From positions 2,987,835 to 3,051,834 of the forward strand of contig NZ_CP045928.1 in assembly GCF_009664855.1 (NCBI RefSeq): a DNA stretch of 64,000 bases. The letters are read 5' to 3'. The position numbers were made by a program, and so were the translations under genes. This DNA is from Flavobacterium sp. SLB02 (GTDB lineage: Bacteria; Bacteroidota; Bacteroidia; Flavobacteriales; Flavobacteriaceae). The notes under the pieces are model-generated. The model was not told where the DNA came from and did not search any database. It was given only the letters and a program-made list of their open reading frames with translations. Below are positions 51,513-60,967 of the stretch, in pieces. The stretch's first letter is position 1. Each line of letters begins with the position of its first letter.

Positions 51513-52892
51513 CTATTGAATTCCATATTTGCCAGATTTAAAACCAAGTTTAACTAAACCTTGTTTTACTTCTGGAGCATTCATAAATAATTTCCATAAT
51601 AAACCTGTGCGATAATTTTCGATCATCACCACTTCTGGTCCCTGATCAATTGCCAAATAACGTTTTGCTACCCAGTTATTATTTCCTAAACTCAATGCAT
51701 CATAAAAACCTGCTTCTCCCCAAGTTAGGTCTTTATGGTTATCATAAAGATTTCTTATAAGAGCCATAGATTCTTTTGGCGTATATACAATTGAGCTTAT
51801 TGCCGCTGTTGGAGATATAACCCCAACATCATTTGTTGGAAAATGTGCATTATACCCGATTGATCCGTCAGGATTTCTTGAATAAGATGCTGTTAATCCC
51901 CAATAATCTGGTCCGTAACCTTTTACCTTTCCAGGATTTTCAACACAGTATTCGTAATTTATTTTTGTATGATTCACATTCAGATCCCAATAGTTCGCAT
52001 ATTTATCTGTTAATTGGTTTGGATCTAAACCTACATAGGAATAATGTGCCCAGAATAATGGTCCACCATATTCTTCTGCTCCATTATGTTTTAGGACTAA
52101 TGGAATATTATATTTTGTTTTAGAAGAAACAATTCCACCACTTCTCGCCCATCCTTCATGATATGCTTTTGCGTCAATTGAATGTGTTGGCGAAGATGCT
52201 GCCAAAACATAAGTAATCAAACATTCGTTATATCCTTCAAGCGGAAAGTTCATTTGCCAGGCATAAGAAGGTGACCAGTGCCAGTATAATACATTTTTAT
52301 TATTGGTGTACCATTGCCAATCAACGCCTTTCCAAAGTGCGTCATATTTTTGAGCAACAGCTTTTTCGTTCTCAGAACCATCTTTAAGATATTCACGAAC
52401 TGTAATCATTCCCGCAACCAAAAATGAAGTTTCAACTAAATCTCCACCATTATCCTTGGTTCCAAAAGGCTTTACTTTTCCTGTATTTCCGTCAATCCAG
52501 TGTGACCATGCTCCGTGAAAACGATCTGCTTTGCCTAAAAAGTCTGCAATTTTGTTTAGTCGTTCAACTCCTTGCTCTTTGGTAATGTAACCTTGAGACA
52601 TACCTGAAACTAAAGCCATTAATCCGAACCCTGAACCTCCTGTTGTTACGATGTTAGCATCATTTTCAGGATACACTCCATCAGGATGGTACCTTTCTCT
52701 TGCTAATCCGGAATTTGGCTCAGCATAATCCCAAAAATATTTAAACGTTTGTTTTTGAACTGTTGATAGAAGTTCTTCATCTGTTAATTTTACAGCAACT
52801 GCATTCTCTTTTTCATTTTCTTTTGATTTATCAGAATTGGATCCGCAACCAAAAAGACTAAAAACTAATAATAAAACAGAAATTCTAACCAT
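51513..52892 (-). CDS. Glycoamylase-like lipoprotein (probable GH144 endo-beta-1,2-glucanase)
   Basis: This 459-residue protein has a lipoprotein signal ('LVFSLFGC', Cys 16). The (alpha/alpha)6 catalytic region starts at about 40 with 'QKQTFKYFWDYAEPNSGLARER' and continues with 'TTGGSGFGLMALV', 'WSHWIDGNTG', 'DNGGDLVETSFL', 'GYNECLITYVLAA', 'GGPLFWAHYSYVGLDP', 'CVENPGKVKGYGPDYWGLTAS' and 'WGEAGFYDA'. This is the PF10091 glycoamylase family, which includes the characterised endo-beta-1,2-glucanase family GH144. Assignment to that substrate is inferred from family and from the GH3 partner. Confidence 0.87.
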   Translation of the reverse strand: MVRISVLLLVFSLFGCGSNSDKSKENEKENAVAVKLTDEELLSTVQKQTFKYFWDYAEPNSGLARERYHPDGVYPENDANIVTTGGSGFGLMALVSGMSQGYITKEQGVERLNKIADFLGKADRFHGAWSHWIDGNTGKVKPFGTKDNGGDLVETSFLVAGMITVREYLKDGSENEKAVAQKYDALWKGVDWQWYTNNKNVLYWHWSPSYAWQMNFPLEGYNECLITYVLAASSPTHSIDAKAYHEGWARSGGIVSSKTKYNIPLVLKHNGAEEYGGPLFWAHYSYVGLDPNQLTDKYANYWDLNVNHTKINYEYCVENPGKVKGYGPDYWGLTASYSRNPDGSIGYNAHFPTNDVGVISPTAAISSIVYTPKESMALIRNLYDNHKDLTWGEAGFYDALSLGNNNWVAKRYLAIDQGPEVVMIENYRTGLLWKLFMNAPEVKQGLVKLGFKSGKYGIQ

Positions 52893-52917
52893 TATAAAAA
52901 ATTTAAAAACAATTAAT

Positions 52918-52953
52918 AAAAATCACTCCCTTCCTCAGAAAGGAGTGATTTTG
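52918..52953 (-). terminator. Intra-operon terminator-like hairpin between SusD and GH144 genes
   Basis: AATCACTCC pairs with GGAGTGATT; on the minus strand a T run follows. Partial termination here could give more SusCD than enzyme transcript. Confidence 0.75.
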
Positions 52954-52961
52954 AAATTTAA

Positions 52962-54425
52962 CTAGTAACCTCCCGGGTTTTGTTGAGAAAGCCCATTTGC
53001 TTCTCTTAAGAACGAAGTTGGTATAGGCCATAACTCATGTTTTCCAACAATAAAAGTTTTTCCATCTGCCGCCATAGCTGCCTGAGCTTGTCCTGTTCTC
53101 ACAAGATCAAACCATCTGTCATGCTCAAAAGCAAATTCTAATCTTCTTTCCTTATAGATTGCCTTTCTAATATCGTCCTGAGAGGTAAAAGGAGTATTTC
53201 CTATTTTTGCTCTGCTACGAATTAAATTTACTAAAGGAATAGCTTCTGAAGTTTGTCCTAATTCATTCAAAGCTTCAGCCTTCATTAAGATTACTTCTGC
53301 ATATCTTAAATATCTAAGATTTGTATCTGTAAATTCCTGATTGTAAAATTTTGATGAATACGCTTTGTAATTATACATTGCATTAGCTACAGTTGAAGGT
53401 ACTGGTGTACCGTCATATAAAACTGAACCTCTGAAGATAATGGTTGCATCTCTTCTAACATCTCCCGCTTCATAAGCATCTGCTAAACCTTGAGTTGGCG
53501 TATTGAATCCCCAACCCCAACCTCCTGCACCACGTGGTGCCTGAGAAACAGTATAATTTCCAATTCCAAAACCTGGAGTAGAGGTTCCACCAATTCCATC
53601 AATCTCAAAAATAGACTCATCACCAAATTCGCCTTCTTTTTTATATTGATCAGCGTAGTCTGCTACTAAAGCATACCCTGTAACTTTATCACAATTGTCA
53701 ATTACTTTTTGCCAATTCTTTTGATATAAATTTACTTTTGCTAACAAAGCATACGCTGAACCCTTAGATACTCGCTTTTTATCATTTCCTACATAAGCTG
53801 ATTTTACTGGTAAATTTTCGATAGCATCTGTTAAATCTTTTTCTATAAAAGCATAAACTTCTGCTGCTGATTTACGAGTTAACTGCATTTGTTTATCAGC
53901 CTCTGAAATTGGAACTCCTGATAAGTGATCTACAATTGGAACTCCACCATATCCTTTTACTAAAGTAAAGTACATAAAAGCTCTCATAAATTTAGCTTCT
54001 CCTACTAATCTGGTTTTTAATGCAGGTGTAACTTTGTCCAATTTAGGGAACATTTCTAAAGCTTGATTACATCTGTTTATTCCTGCATAATTAGCATTCC
54101 ATGTAGATTCAAATGATGGTGTCGAAGCATTATAAGTCAAAGCATCAATAATATCTTTATCTCCACCTGCATCTCCTGGATCAGAACCTTTATCTGCATC
54201 ATCTGTAATGATACTAGAAACTGCATTCCAGCCAAAAGAAGACATTTCCCATCCTAAAAACTGGTTGTAGATTGCTGTTACAAAACCAGTAGCACCTTCA
54301 TCACTATTTACCAACGCCGGATCTACCGGAATTGATTCTGTCGGATTTACATCTAAAAAGTCATCTGCGCATCCTGCAAAGAGCAATCCGGAAAGCACAA
54401 ACATTGATATATATATATTTTTCAT
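52962..54425 (-). CDS. SusD/RagB-like nutrient-binding outer membrane lipoprotein
   Basis: This 487-residue protein has a lipoprotein signal ('SGLLFAGC', Cys 19) followed by 'DDFLDVNPTES'. TPR-like helices and SusD features include 'STWNANYAGINRCNQALEMFP', 'GEAKFMRAFMYFTLVKGYGGVP', 'LAKVNLYQKNW', 'RYAEVILMKAEALNELGQ' and the C-terminal 'AIYKERRLEFAFEHDRWFDLVRTG'. It is the surface glycan-binding lid of the SusC transporter. It follows SusC with a 4-bp gap. Confidence 0.96.
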   Translation of the reverse strand: MKNIYISMFVLSGLLFAGCADDFLDVNPTESIPVDPALVNSDEGATGFVTAIYNQFLGWEMSSFGWNAVSSIITDDADKGSDPGDAGGDKDIIDALTYNASTPSFESTWNANYAGINRCNQALEMFPKLDKVTPALKTRLVGEAKFMRAFMYFTLVKGYGGVPIVDHLSGVPISEADKQMQLTRKSAAEVYAFIEKDLTDAIENLPVKSAYVGNDKKRVSKGSAYALLAKVNLYQKNWQKVIDNCDKVTGYALVADYADQYKKEGEFGDESIFEIDGIGGTSTPGFGIGNYTVSQAPRGAGGWGWGFNTPTQGLADAYEAGDVRRDATIIFRGSVLYDGTPVPSTVANAMYNYKAYSSKFYNQEFTDTNLRYLRYAEVILMKAEALNELGQTSEAIPLVNLIRSRAKIGNTPFTSQDDIRKAIYKERRLEFAFEHDRWFDLVRTGQAQAAMAADGKTFIVGKHELWPIPTSFLREANGLSQQNPGGY

Positions 54426-54429
54426 GATA

Positions 54430-57400
54430 TTAAAATTTTAAATTAGCACCTATAACAAATGATCTCAATGATGGGTAAGCATCTAACTCAACGCCCTGAG
54501 TACCTTCAACCAATTTTCCGTCGCTTGTAACATCAGGTGAAAAACCTGAGAATTTTTGCGTGATAAACGGATTGATTGCGTTTACGTATAATCTGCAATA
54601 GCTAAAAAACTGATCATCTTTTAAAGGAAGCTTATATCCTACAGTAATATTATTGATTCTAAAGAAATCTGCTGATTCCAAATAATATGTTGAAGCAAAT
54701 GGAGTCACGTTTGAAGGTGCAGGATTAGAAGATGTTCTGTTTGTTGATGACCAAAAATCACGTGCTGTAGAAGCTTCGATATTCTCACCTCCAAAACGTT
54801 GTGCTTTTTTACCATTGTACACTTTTGCTCCTCCTGTTCCGTAACCGTCAACAGAAAAATCAATATTTTTATATGTTAATCCCATTGTAACTCCATAAGT
54901 AGAAGTTGGTAAAAGTGATCCTACATATTTTTTATCAGTTCTTTCGTTTAATGCTGTTTGAACTACTTTTTCTCCGTTTGAATTGTAGTATAACATATTA
55001 CCATTAGTTTGATCAATTCCGGCAAATTCATACATATAAAAACTACCTAAAGGCTGTCCTACAGAAGTGTTATCAAGAATTTTAGTATTTTGACCATTTC
55101 CTAAACTTCCTCCGATAATAGGAGCTAACTGAACATTTTTAAGACTTGTAAGCTCATTTTTATTATGAGCAAAATTACCTCCAACCCAGTAACTTAAATT
55201 ATCGTTTATTTTGTCATCCCAACGTAGTGCAATTTCATAACCTTTGTTCGATACTTCTCCAATGTGAGAAGGTGTAGCTAATGTAATTCCTGACGTAGAA
55301 TATGGCTTAACATTAAGAATTGTGTTTGTTGTATTTTTATCATATACATCAAAAGATCCTTTCAACCTGCTTGTAAATAATTCAAAATCAAAACCTCCTG
55401 AAAGTTCTTCTACAATTTCCCAAGATAAATCAGGATTTATCTGAGAATTAATTGATGTACCTGATCCAAAACTAGGATAATCTAATCCAGAGGTAAAAGT
55501 TTGAGCATTCAATGGTACATTTTGATTTCCTAATTTACCCCAAGAACCTCTTACTTTTAGTAAATTGATTACTTCTACTTTACTTAAGAAATTTTCTTTA
55601 GACACAATCCATCCCAAACCAACTGATGGGAATGTTCCCCAACGTTTGTCATCAGCAAATTGTGAAGATCCGTCACGTCTTACAGTTCCTGTAAGTAAGT
55701 ATCTGTCCATCAATTTGTATTGAAAACGTGCAAAATAAGATTGTAATCTTCTTTGGTTCAAAGCTTCATCTTTATAACCTGTTACTGAACTGGCAACATT
55801 CACATCTTTTAAAGACCAATAATCCTCATATGGGCTTACATTCTTTCTGTCAATCGTTAATTTCTCTCTTGTACCCTGAACATTCGCCTCGATACCTGCA
55901 GTAACTTCAACATCATGAATATTTGCAAAAACTTTATTATAGGTAAAGTAGTTAGACAAATTCCAGTTAAAATACTGGTCTCTGCTTCTTGTCAAAGTGT
56001 TTATGTTCAAATCACCAGGGTATTTTGATTGTACACGAGTAGGATCTGCCGATAACCAAAGTGCAACATTATCAACATAATTATACTGTTTGTAAGTATA
56101 AAACTCTCCGTTAAATTGTGAAGTGAATTTTAATGATTTGATAATATCATAATCTAATTTCAAACCTCCCTGCAAAGTAACACTCTGTTGTTTCTCATTC
56201 GTGTAATCTAATTGAGCTACTGGATTTCCAACATTGTTAAATGACGCACCAGTTTCAGCCACAACCCCATTTGAAACAAATGGCACACCATATTTTCCAT
56301 CAGCATAACGTACAGGAACAAGTGGAGATTGTCTGTAAGCATTTGTAAATGCACTCAAGGGCATTGGTGTATTCTTTACAGTACTTACACTTAAATTTTG
56401 AGTTATTTTAACTTTTTCTGAAAGTTTAAACTCATTATTATTTCTAATAGTAGTACGTCCGTAATCAGATCCATTCAAGATTCCTTTTTCTTCGTAATTT
56501 CCAACACTAAAAAAGTATTTTACGTTTTCAGAAGATCCAGAAATAGCAATATTATTTTGACTGTAAGTTCCTGTTCTTGTAATCGCATCAAACCAATTTG
56601 TATTATACGGTTGGTTTGTCGAAAATCTGCCTGCAGGGAAATCTCCGCTAAAAGCAGCATTGCTATAACGAACATATTCGTCAGCGTTTGCCATTTTTAC
56701 ATTTTTTAGAGGAGTTCTAAAACCTGTAAAACTTTCAACTTCAACATTCATTTTTCCTTTTCCTGCTTTAGTTGTAATCATAATTACACCATTCGCACCT
56801 CTTGTTCCATAAATAGCTAATGATGAAGCATCTTTCAAGATTTCATAAGATGTGATGTCATTAGTATTAATGTTGTTGATATTCTCAGTAGGCATACCGT
56901 CTACAACATACAGAGGATTTCTCCCTCCTAATGCCGTTCCTGCTCCCCTGATAACCACTGATGGTGTACTTCCCGGAGCATCAGAACTAGATACCTGAAC
57001 CCCAGCAGCTTTACCTTGTATTGCTTGCGAAGCATTCATAACTTTCATTTTGGTAATTTCTTCAGATTTAATTGAGCTTACAGAAGATGTATTATCAATT
57101 TTTTTTCTGGTTCCATAACCAATAACGACAACTTCTTTCAAGGCTGTATCTTCAGCTTCTTTTAATGTAATTGTCATTGGCGCGGCGGTTGCCGGTACAG
57201 AAACTGCATCAAAACCCAACATTGAGACTTTTAATATGTCTCCTGGTTTTGCATTGATTGTAAAGTTTCCGTCAAAATCTGCGTCAGTAGTTGCTTTAGC
57301 ATCAGAGGAAGCAATAACTGCTCCTGGAACTCCCATTCCACTACTATCTACTACTTTTCCTTTAATTGCCTGACCGGACATATATGCCGGAAGTAGCAAG

Positions 57401-57432
57401 AGTGCTAAAAAGCTAAAAATAAAATTTTTCAT
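54430..57432 (-). CDS. SusC/RagA-family TonB-dependent outer membrane transporter
   Basis: This 1000-residue protein has a signal peptide ('LLLLPAYMSGQ'). An N-terminal carboxypeptidase-like (CarboxypepD_reg) domain (about 22-95) precedes the plug domain with the TonB-box-like 'ALKEVVVIGYG', 'QGKAAGVQV', 'VVIRGAGTALGGRNPLYVVDG', 'EILKDASSLAIYGTRGANGVI'. A 22-stranded barrel completes it, ending with 'SLRSFVIGANLKF'. With SusD it imports oligosaccharides released at the cell surface. There is no N-terminal STN domain, so it does not signal through an anti-sigma factor; control is more likely by the upstream LuxR-type regulator. Confidence 0.96.
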   Translation of the reverse strand: MKNFIFSFLALLLLPAYMSGQAIKGKVVDSSGMGVPGAVIASSDAKATTDADFDGNFTINAKPGDILKVSMLGFDAVSVPATAAPMTITLKEAEDTALKEVVVIGYGTRKKIDNTSSVSSIKSEEITKMKVMNASQAIQGKAAGVQVSSSDAPGSTPSVVIRGAGTALGGRNPLYVVDGMPTENINNINTNDITSYEILKDASSLAIYGTRGANGVIMITTKAGKGKMNVEVESFTGFRTPLKNVKMANADEYVRYSNAAFSGDFPAGRFSTNQPYNTNWFDAITRTGTYSQNNIAISGSSENVKYFFSVGNYEEKGILNGSDYGRTTIRNNNEFKLSEKVKITQNLSVSTVKNTPMPLSAFTNAYRQSPLVPVRYADGKYGVPFVSNGVVAETGASFNNVGNPVAQLDYTNEKQQSVTLQGGLKLDYDIIKSLKFTSQFNGEFYTYKQYNYVDNVALWLSADPTRVQSKYPGDLNINTLTRSRDQYFNWNLSNYFTYNKVFANIHDVEVTAGIEANVQGTREKLTIDRKNVSPYEDYWSLKDVNVASSVTGYKDEALNQRRLQSYFARFQYKLMDRYLLTGTVRRDGSSQFADDKRWGTFPSVGLGWIVSKENFLSKVEVINLLKVRGSWGKLGNQNVPLNAQTFTSGLDYPSFGSGTSINSQINPDLSWEIVEELSGGFDFELFTSRLKGSFDVYDKNTTNTILNVKPYSTSGITLATPSHIGEVSNKGYEIALRWDDKINDNLSYWVGGNFAHNKNELTSLKNVQLAPIIGGSLGNGQNTKILDNTSVGQPLGSFYMYEFAGIDQTNGNMLYYNSNGEKVVQTALNERTDKKYVGSLLPTSTYGVTMGLTYKNIDFSVDGYGTGGAKVYNGKKAQRFGGENIEASTARDFWSSTNRTSSNPAPSNVTPFASTYYLESADFFRINNITVGYKLPLKDDQFFSYCRLYVNAINPFITQKFSGFSPDVTSDGKLVEGTQGVELDAYPSLRSFVIGANLKF

Positions 57433-57676
57433 ACAGTTCGTAATCGTTTAAGTTAGTAGAGCCAAATTAAACAATTACAACGTTGTAGTACATCAAATAC
57501 CACTACTACATAGCTACATCATTATGTTAAAACAATATTATATGTTGATGATTTACAACACTTTAAATATTAAATTAATTTCCTTAACATAACCTTATGA
57601 TGTAGTAATGATGTATTAGAATTATATAAAAAATGATGTGCAAAAATATAAGATCCTTAAATTTTAAATGCAAATC
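57433..57676 (-). promoter_or_regulatory. PUL promoter/operator region
   Basis: The 244-bp spacer between regulator and SusC contains TTG-N22-TATTTTTG on the minus strand (57673 to 57641), a perfect 12-bp palindrome TACAACGTTGTA (57476-57487), and ATGATGTA boxes at 57597 and 57608 (11-bp spacing) and inverted at 57514-57522. These look like binding sites for a dimeric regulator; the link to the adjacent regulator is inference. Confidence 0.55.
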
Positions 57677-60454
57677 TTACAGACTTAATAAAAATTTTGA
57701 CAGGTTTTCTTCCTGAGAGAGATTTAATTTCTTTCTTAAACGATATCGGTGTAGTTCTACGCCTCTAAAAGAGATATTCATCATAGGCGCAATCTCTTTA
57801 GAAGAGAGATTCATTTTAAGGTAAACACACAATTTTATATCTTTTGGAGTAAGATTTGGAAACTTTTTAGAAAGATTTATAATAAACTCATTATGGATTT
57901 GATTCAGATTTGTCTCAAAAATTTCCCATTCGTGTTTATTGACTTCATTTATCTTAATTGCCTTCCTGATTTCACTCTTAAGCTTATTGAAATCTTTTTC
58001 TGAATCAAGAATGCTTTGGATATTTTCAATCATCTCGCTTTGCTTTGCAATCGACAAAGATTTACCGGCAACTTCTGATGATTTTGTTTGCAATTCGAGT
58101 TCTAAAATATGTTTTTCGTATTCCTGAATATTTATTTCATTCTCTGCTTTCAATTCCATTTCAAGAATTTCTCTTTGATGTTTTAATTCTTCTGCCTGCA
58201 ATCTTAATTTTTGCATATAACGAAGTTTATTCCATTTATAATAGAAAAACAGTACTGCTCCTATTATGAGTATATATAACATCACCATCCATATCGAAAA
58301 ATACCATGGTTTTGCTACGTTAAATTCAAAATCTGAAACTTTTTCATAACTGGCACCATTATGCTTGTAAACTATGATAGAATGATTACCACTACTTAAA
58401 TTATTCAATACAATTAATCCATCAGAAATTTGGACAAAATCTTTATTGTCATTGAGCTTGTAAAACAAATTAGGTTTACTGGCACCATAAATACCTGATA
58501 TTACGTTTATCTTCAGTTCTGTATTGTATTTAATGGTGGAATCATCAGAAACCAGGTTATCATCATTGAATGCTTCAATTTTAACATCTGAATTTTGTCT
58601 GTTTTCATATTTGAGCTGAAGGGAAATAAATCCGTCATCCAGATTTAACAGATAATGATTATTTGTTTTAAAAATTCTCAGATTATCATTTATCAACTTC
58701 CCTTTATAATATTTCTCCTGGATAATATTCCAGACAAATTTATTTCCTGTGGCCTGGATATGATATAAGATTCCATTTTGAAGTACCATGAAATGATCTT
58801 CATCAATACCAACAACGTCAGTTATATCTTTGAAGTTAACATTAAACAAGTCATTTTCCTCCAGTTTATTGGTTATAGAATTGTAAGTATACCATGAATT
58901 ATTAATTAGAAAAAGAATTTCGTTTCTGAACTCAAAAATCTTGACCCCAAAATCATTATTTATTTTACTTTGCTGGGTAATATTTTCAACTTTTTTGGTC
59001 TTATAATTATCATCGTATAAAACGCGATATAATCCTCTATAATTATCTGCAGCCCAGATTTCATTCTTTTTATTTTGGGCTACGTATTTTATAGGTTTCG
59101 AAAGGTCTTCAATCTTTTTCGTCTCAGTTAATTTTGAAATATCATCATAAACTAAAACTCCGCTGTAAGTTGACTGAAAATAGGTGTTGCTGATAATGCT
59201 CTTTGATAAATTCCACCCACCGCTAACATTATTTGTTTTTACTAATGCTCCACTATTATAACAAAATGTACCATCATTATGTCCAATAATGTACTTATTA
59301 TCAATTTTAGTAATATTCCAGGCCTGCCCTTGTGTGTTAGGCATCATATGAAATTTACCTGAATCAAATTCAAAAACTCCGTGATTAGACGCGATTAAAT
59401 ATCCTTTATTAGTTGTCGCTACAGAATAAACAGACCCTAAAAGACCTGAATTATCATAAAAAAAGGAGATTGGAGAATTTACCTCTACATGTGCAATTCC
59501 GTTATCTAAGCCCAGCCATAAATCATTTTCTTTATCAAAACCAATGCTTAAAATAGAGTTATTCATTAAGACATTATTTCGATCGATATTTTTATAAGTA
59601 TTTGTTGGGAAGTCATAAATAAAAAGGCCTCTGTTTCCTGTTCCTATAACCAATTTATTGCCTTTAATAAATTTAGCAACATTAATCGTAGCTGCTTTTA
59701 AAGTTTCATTTAAAGGATTATTCCAGGGTCTTAAACCGTCTTTTTCTACTATAAATATTCCTTTTTTCTGGGTAAAAATATAGGTCTTGTTTTGGTATTT
59801 TTCGATGGCATGCACTACTGTCTTCTTTAAGACATTCCATCCTTTAGGATTGGTAATTTCTGCACCATTCATTTTAAAAAGCCCTTTTTCTACTGAGGCC
59901 ACATAAACATCATTATCAACTACGAAACAATAGGATATTAAAAAAGGAAACTTAATTTTCTCAATGTGTTTACCATCATAAATAAAAACATCATTAAAGG
60001 ATTGAAAATAAATTGATCCGTTAAATCTAAAAATTTTCCAGATTTCCTCATTGTCTTTTTCATCAAACAAACGAAGATTTTTGGTAATCGAAACGTAATG
60101 CATTTTGCCCTCTTTTCTATACCAATACCCAAATTCTTTATAAGAACCCGAATATATTTTATCTCCTTCGATCATAATTGAACGGATGATGGTTTTATTT
60201 GGCAAAGTATATTTTTCCCACATCACGCCATCGTATCGCAATAAATAATGATTATTAGCAAAATACATGGCATTATCTTTTCCCTGAGCGACATTCCAAA
60301 TTTGATTGTCTCCCTGGTAATTTGATTTATTATAATTTTCTACAAAAGGAAGTAATTCTTGTGCTTGTATTTGTGAAGCAATGAAAAAGAAGAAAAGAAG
60401 TTTTAAAAGTATCGATTTCAAAATATTCGGTTTTATCTTCAAAGATACTGACAA
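57677..60454 (-). CDS. Transmembrane beta-propeller sensor with LuxR-type HTH domain (PUL regulator)
   Basis: This 925-residue protein has a signal peptide or first helix ('LLKLLFFFFIASQIQAQ'). The long extracytoplasmic part (about 30-715) is made of propeller-like repeats ('GLDNGIAHVEV', 'LWLG', 'IWAADNYRGLYRV') and ends in a Y_Y_Y-type domain. One transmembrane helix follows (about 730-752), then a coiled coil (about 755-830), and a C-terminal LuxR-type helix-turn-helix ('LTPKDIKLCVYLKMNLSSKEIA', 'MNISFRGVELHRYRLRKKL'). No kinase or receiver domains exist, so one chain senses outside and binds DNA inside. Its position directly upstream of SusC makes it the likely locus regulator. Confidence 0.9.
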   Translation of the reverse strand: MSVSLKIKPNILKSILLKLLFFFFIASQIQAQELLPFVENYNKSNYQGDNQIWNVAQGKDNAMYFANNHYLLRYDGVMWEKYTLPNKTIIRSIMIEGDKIYSGSYKEFGYWYRKEGKMHYVSITKNLRLFDEKDNEEIWKIFRFNGSIYFQSFNDVFIYDGKHIEKIKFPFLISYCFVVDNDVYVASVEKGLFKMNGAEITNPKGWNVLKKTVVHAIEKYQNKTYIFTQKKGIFIVEKDGLRPWNNPLNETLKAATINVAKFIKGNKLVIGTGNRGLFIYDFPTNTYKNIDRNNVLMNNSILSIGFDKENDLWLGLDNGIAHVEVNSPISFFYDNSGLLGSVYSVATTNKGYLIASNHGVFEFDSGKFHMMPNTQGQAWNITKIDNKYIIGHNDGTFCYNSGALVKTNNVSGGWNLSKSIISNTYFQSTYSGVLVYDDISKLTETKKIEDLSKPIKYVAQNKKNEIWAADNYRGLYRVLYDDNYKTKKVENITQQSKINNDFGVKIFEFRNEILFLINNSWYTYNSITNKLEENDLFNVNFKDITDVVGIDEDHFMVLQNGILYHIQATGNKFVWNIIQEKYYKGKLINDNLRIFKTNNHYLLNLDDGFISLQLKYENRQNSDVKIEAFNDDNLVSDDSTIKYNTELKINVISGIYGASKPNLFYKLNDNKDFVQISDGLIVLNNLSSGNHSIIVYKHNGASYEKVSDFEFNVAKPWYFSIWMVMLYILIIGAVLFFYYKWNKLRYMQKLRLQAEELKHQREILEMELKAENEINIQEYEKHILELELQTKSSEVAGKSLSIAKQSEMIENIQSILDSEKDFNKLKSEIRKAIKINEVNKHEWEIFETNLNQIHNEFIINLSKKFPNLTPKDIKLCVYLKMNLSSKEIAPMMNISFRGVELHRYRLRKKLNLSQEENLSKFLLSL

Positions 60455-60468
60455 ATATTGAAAAACAT

Positions 60469-60499
60469 AAAAAAGCTCCTCGATTGAGGAGCTTTTTTA
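60469..60499 (-). terminator. Terminator after the DUF3995 gene
   Basis: AAAAGCTCCTC pairs exactly with GAGGAGCTTTT around a GATT loop; a T run is present on both strands. It lies about 20 bp past the DUF3995 stop. Confidence 0.92.
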
Positions 60500-60518
60500 T
60501 AGATATGAATAAACCCGT

Positions 60519-60941
60519 TTAATTATAAAATTCTAACACTAATGTAAAAATCCCTATCAGCAAACATAAAGGAGAATAATACTTTGTATCATTAATGGCA
60601 AATTTAGAGCTTTTGTGTTTTTTAAAGAAACCAACATAGTTGAAGTCGCCAATAGCTCTTAAAATAAATATAGAGGCTATGATCCAAAATCCCGTTTTAT
60701 CTAACCATATTGGAAAACTCATTTCTATAAAGCCATAATTTATCAAATAAAATAAGCCAAAACACAGTAAACCAACAGCAACAACAAAAGTTAAAATTGT
60801 TCTGGGTACAAAAACCGGTATTCCATTCTCTTTCGTTGGCACAACTGCACGACTTCCCCATTTGCCACCAAAACCCCAATAAAAATGAAGGGATGAAAGG
60901 GTCATAAAAATTAAAAACAGTATGAATGTAATAATAATCAT
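60519..60941 (-). CDS. DUF3995 family membrane protein
   Basis: This 140-residue protein has four transmembrane helices. Family marks are 'SSLHFYWGFGGKWG', 'VPTKENG' (about 33-39), 'RAIGDFNYVGFFKK' and 'YYSPLCLLIG'. Function is unknown. It follows ackA with a 26-bp gap and is followed by a strong terminator, so it is probably the last gene of a pta-ackA-DUF3995 transcript. Nothing else in the sequence suggests a role. Confidence 0.9.
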   Translation of the reverse strand: MIIITFILFLIFMTLSSLHFYWGFGGKWGSRAVVPTKENGIPVFVPRTILTFVVAVGLLCFGLFYLINYGFIEMSFPIWLDKTGFWIIASIFILRAIGDFNYVGFFKKHKSSKFAINDTKYYSPLCLLIGIFTLVLEFYN

Positions 60942-60967
60942 TTCAGGTAATTTAGATTCCTAAACAA

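Noticed and set aside
43954..60454. Integrated mobile island carrying the PUL
   Set aside because: No integrase, tRNA, transposase or flanking direct repeats were seen and the base composition looks like the rest of the window.
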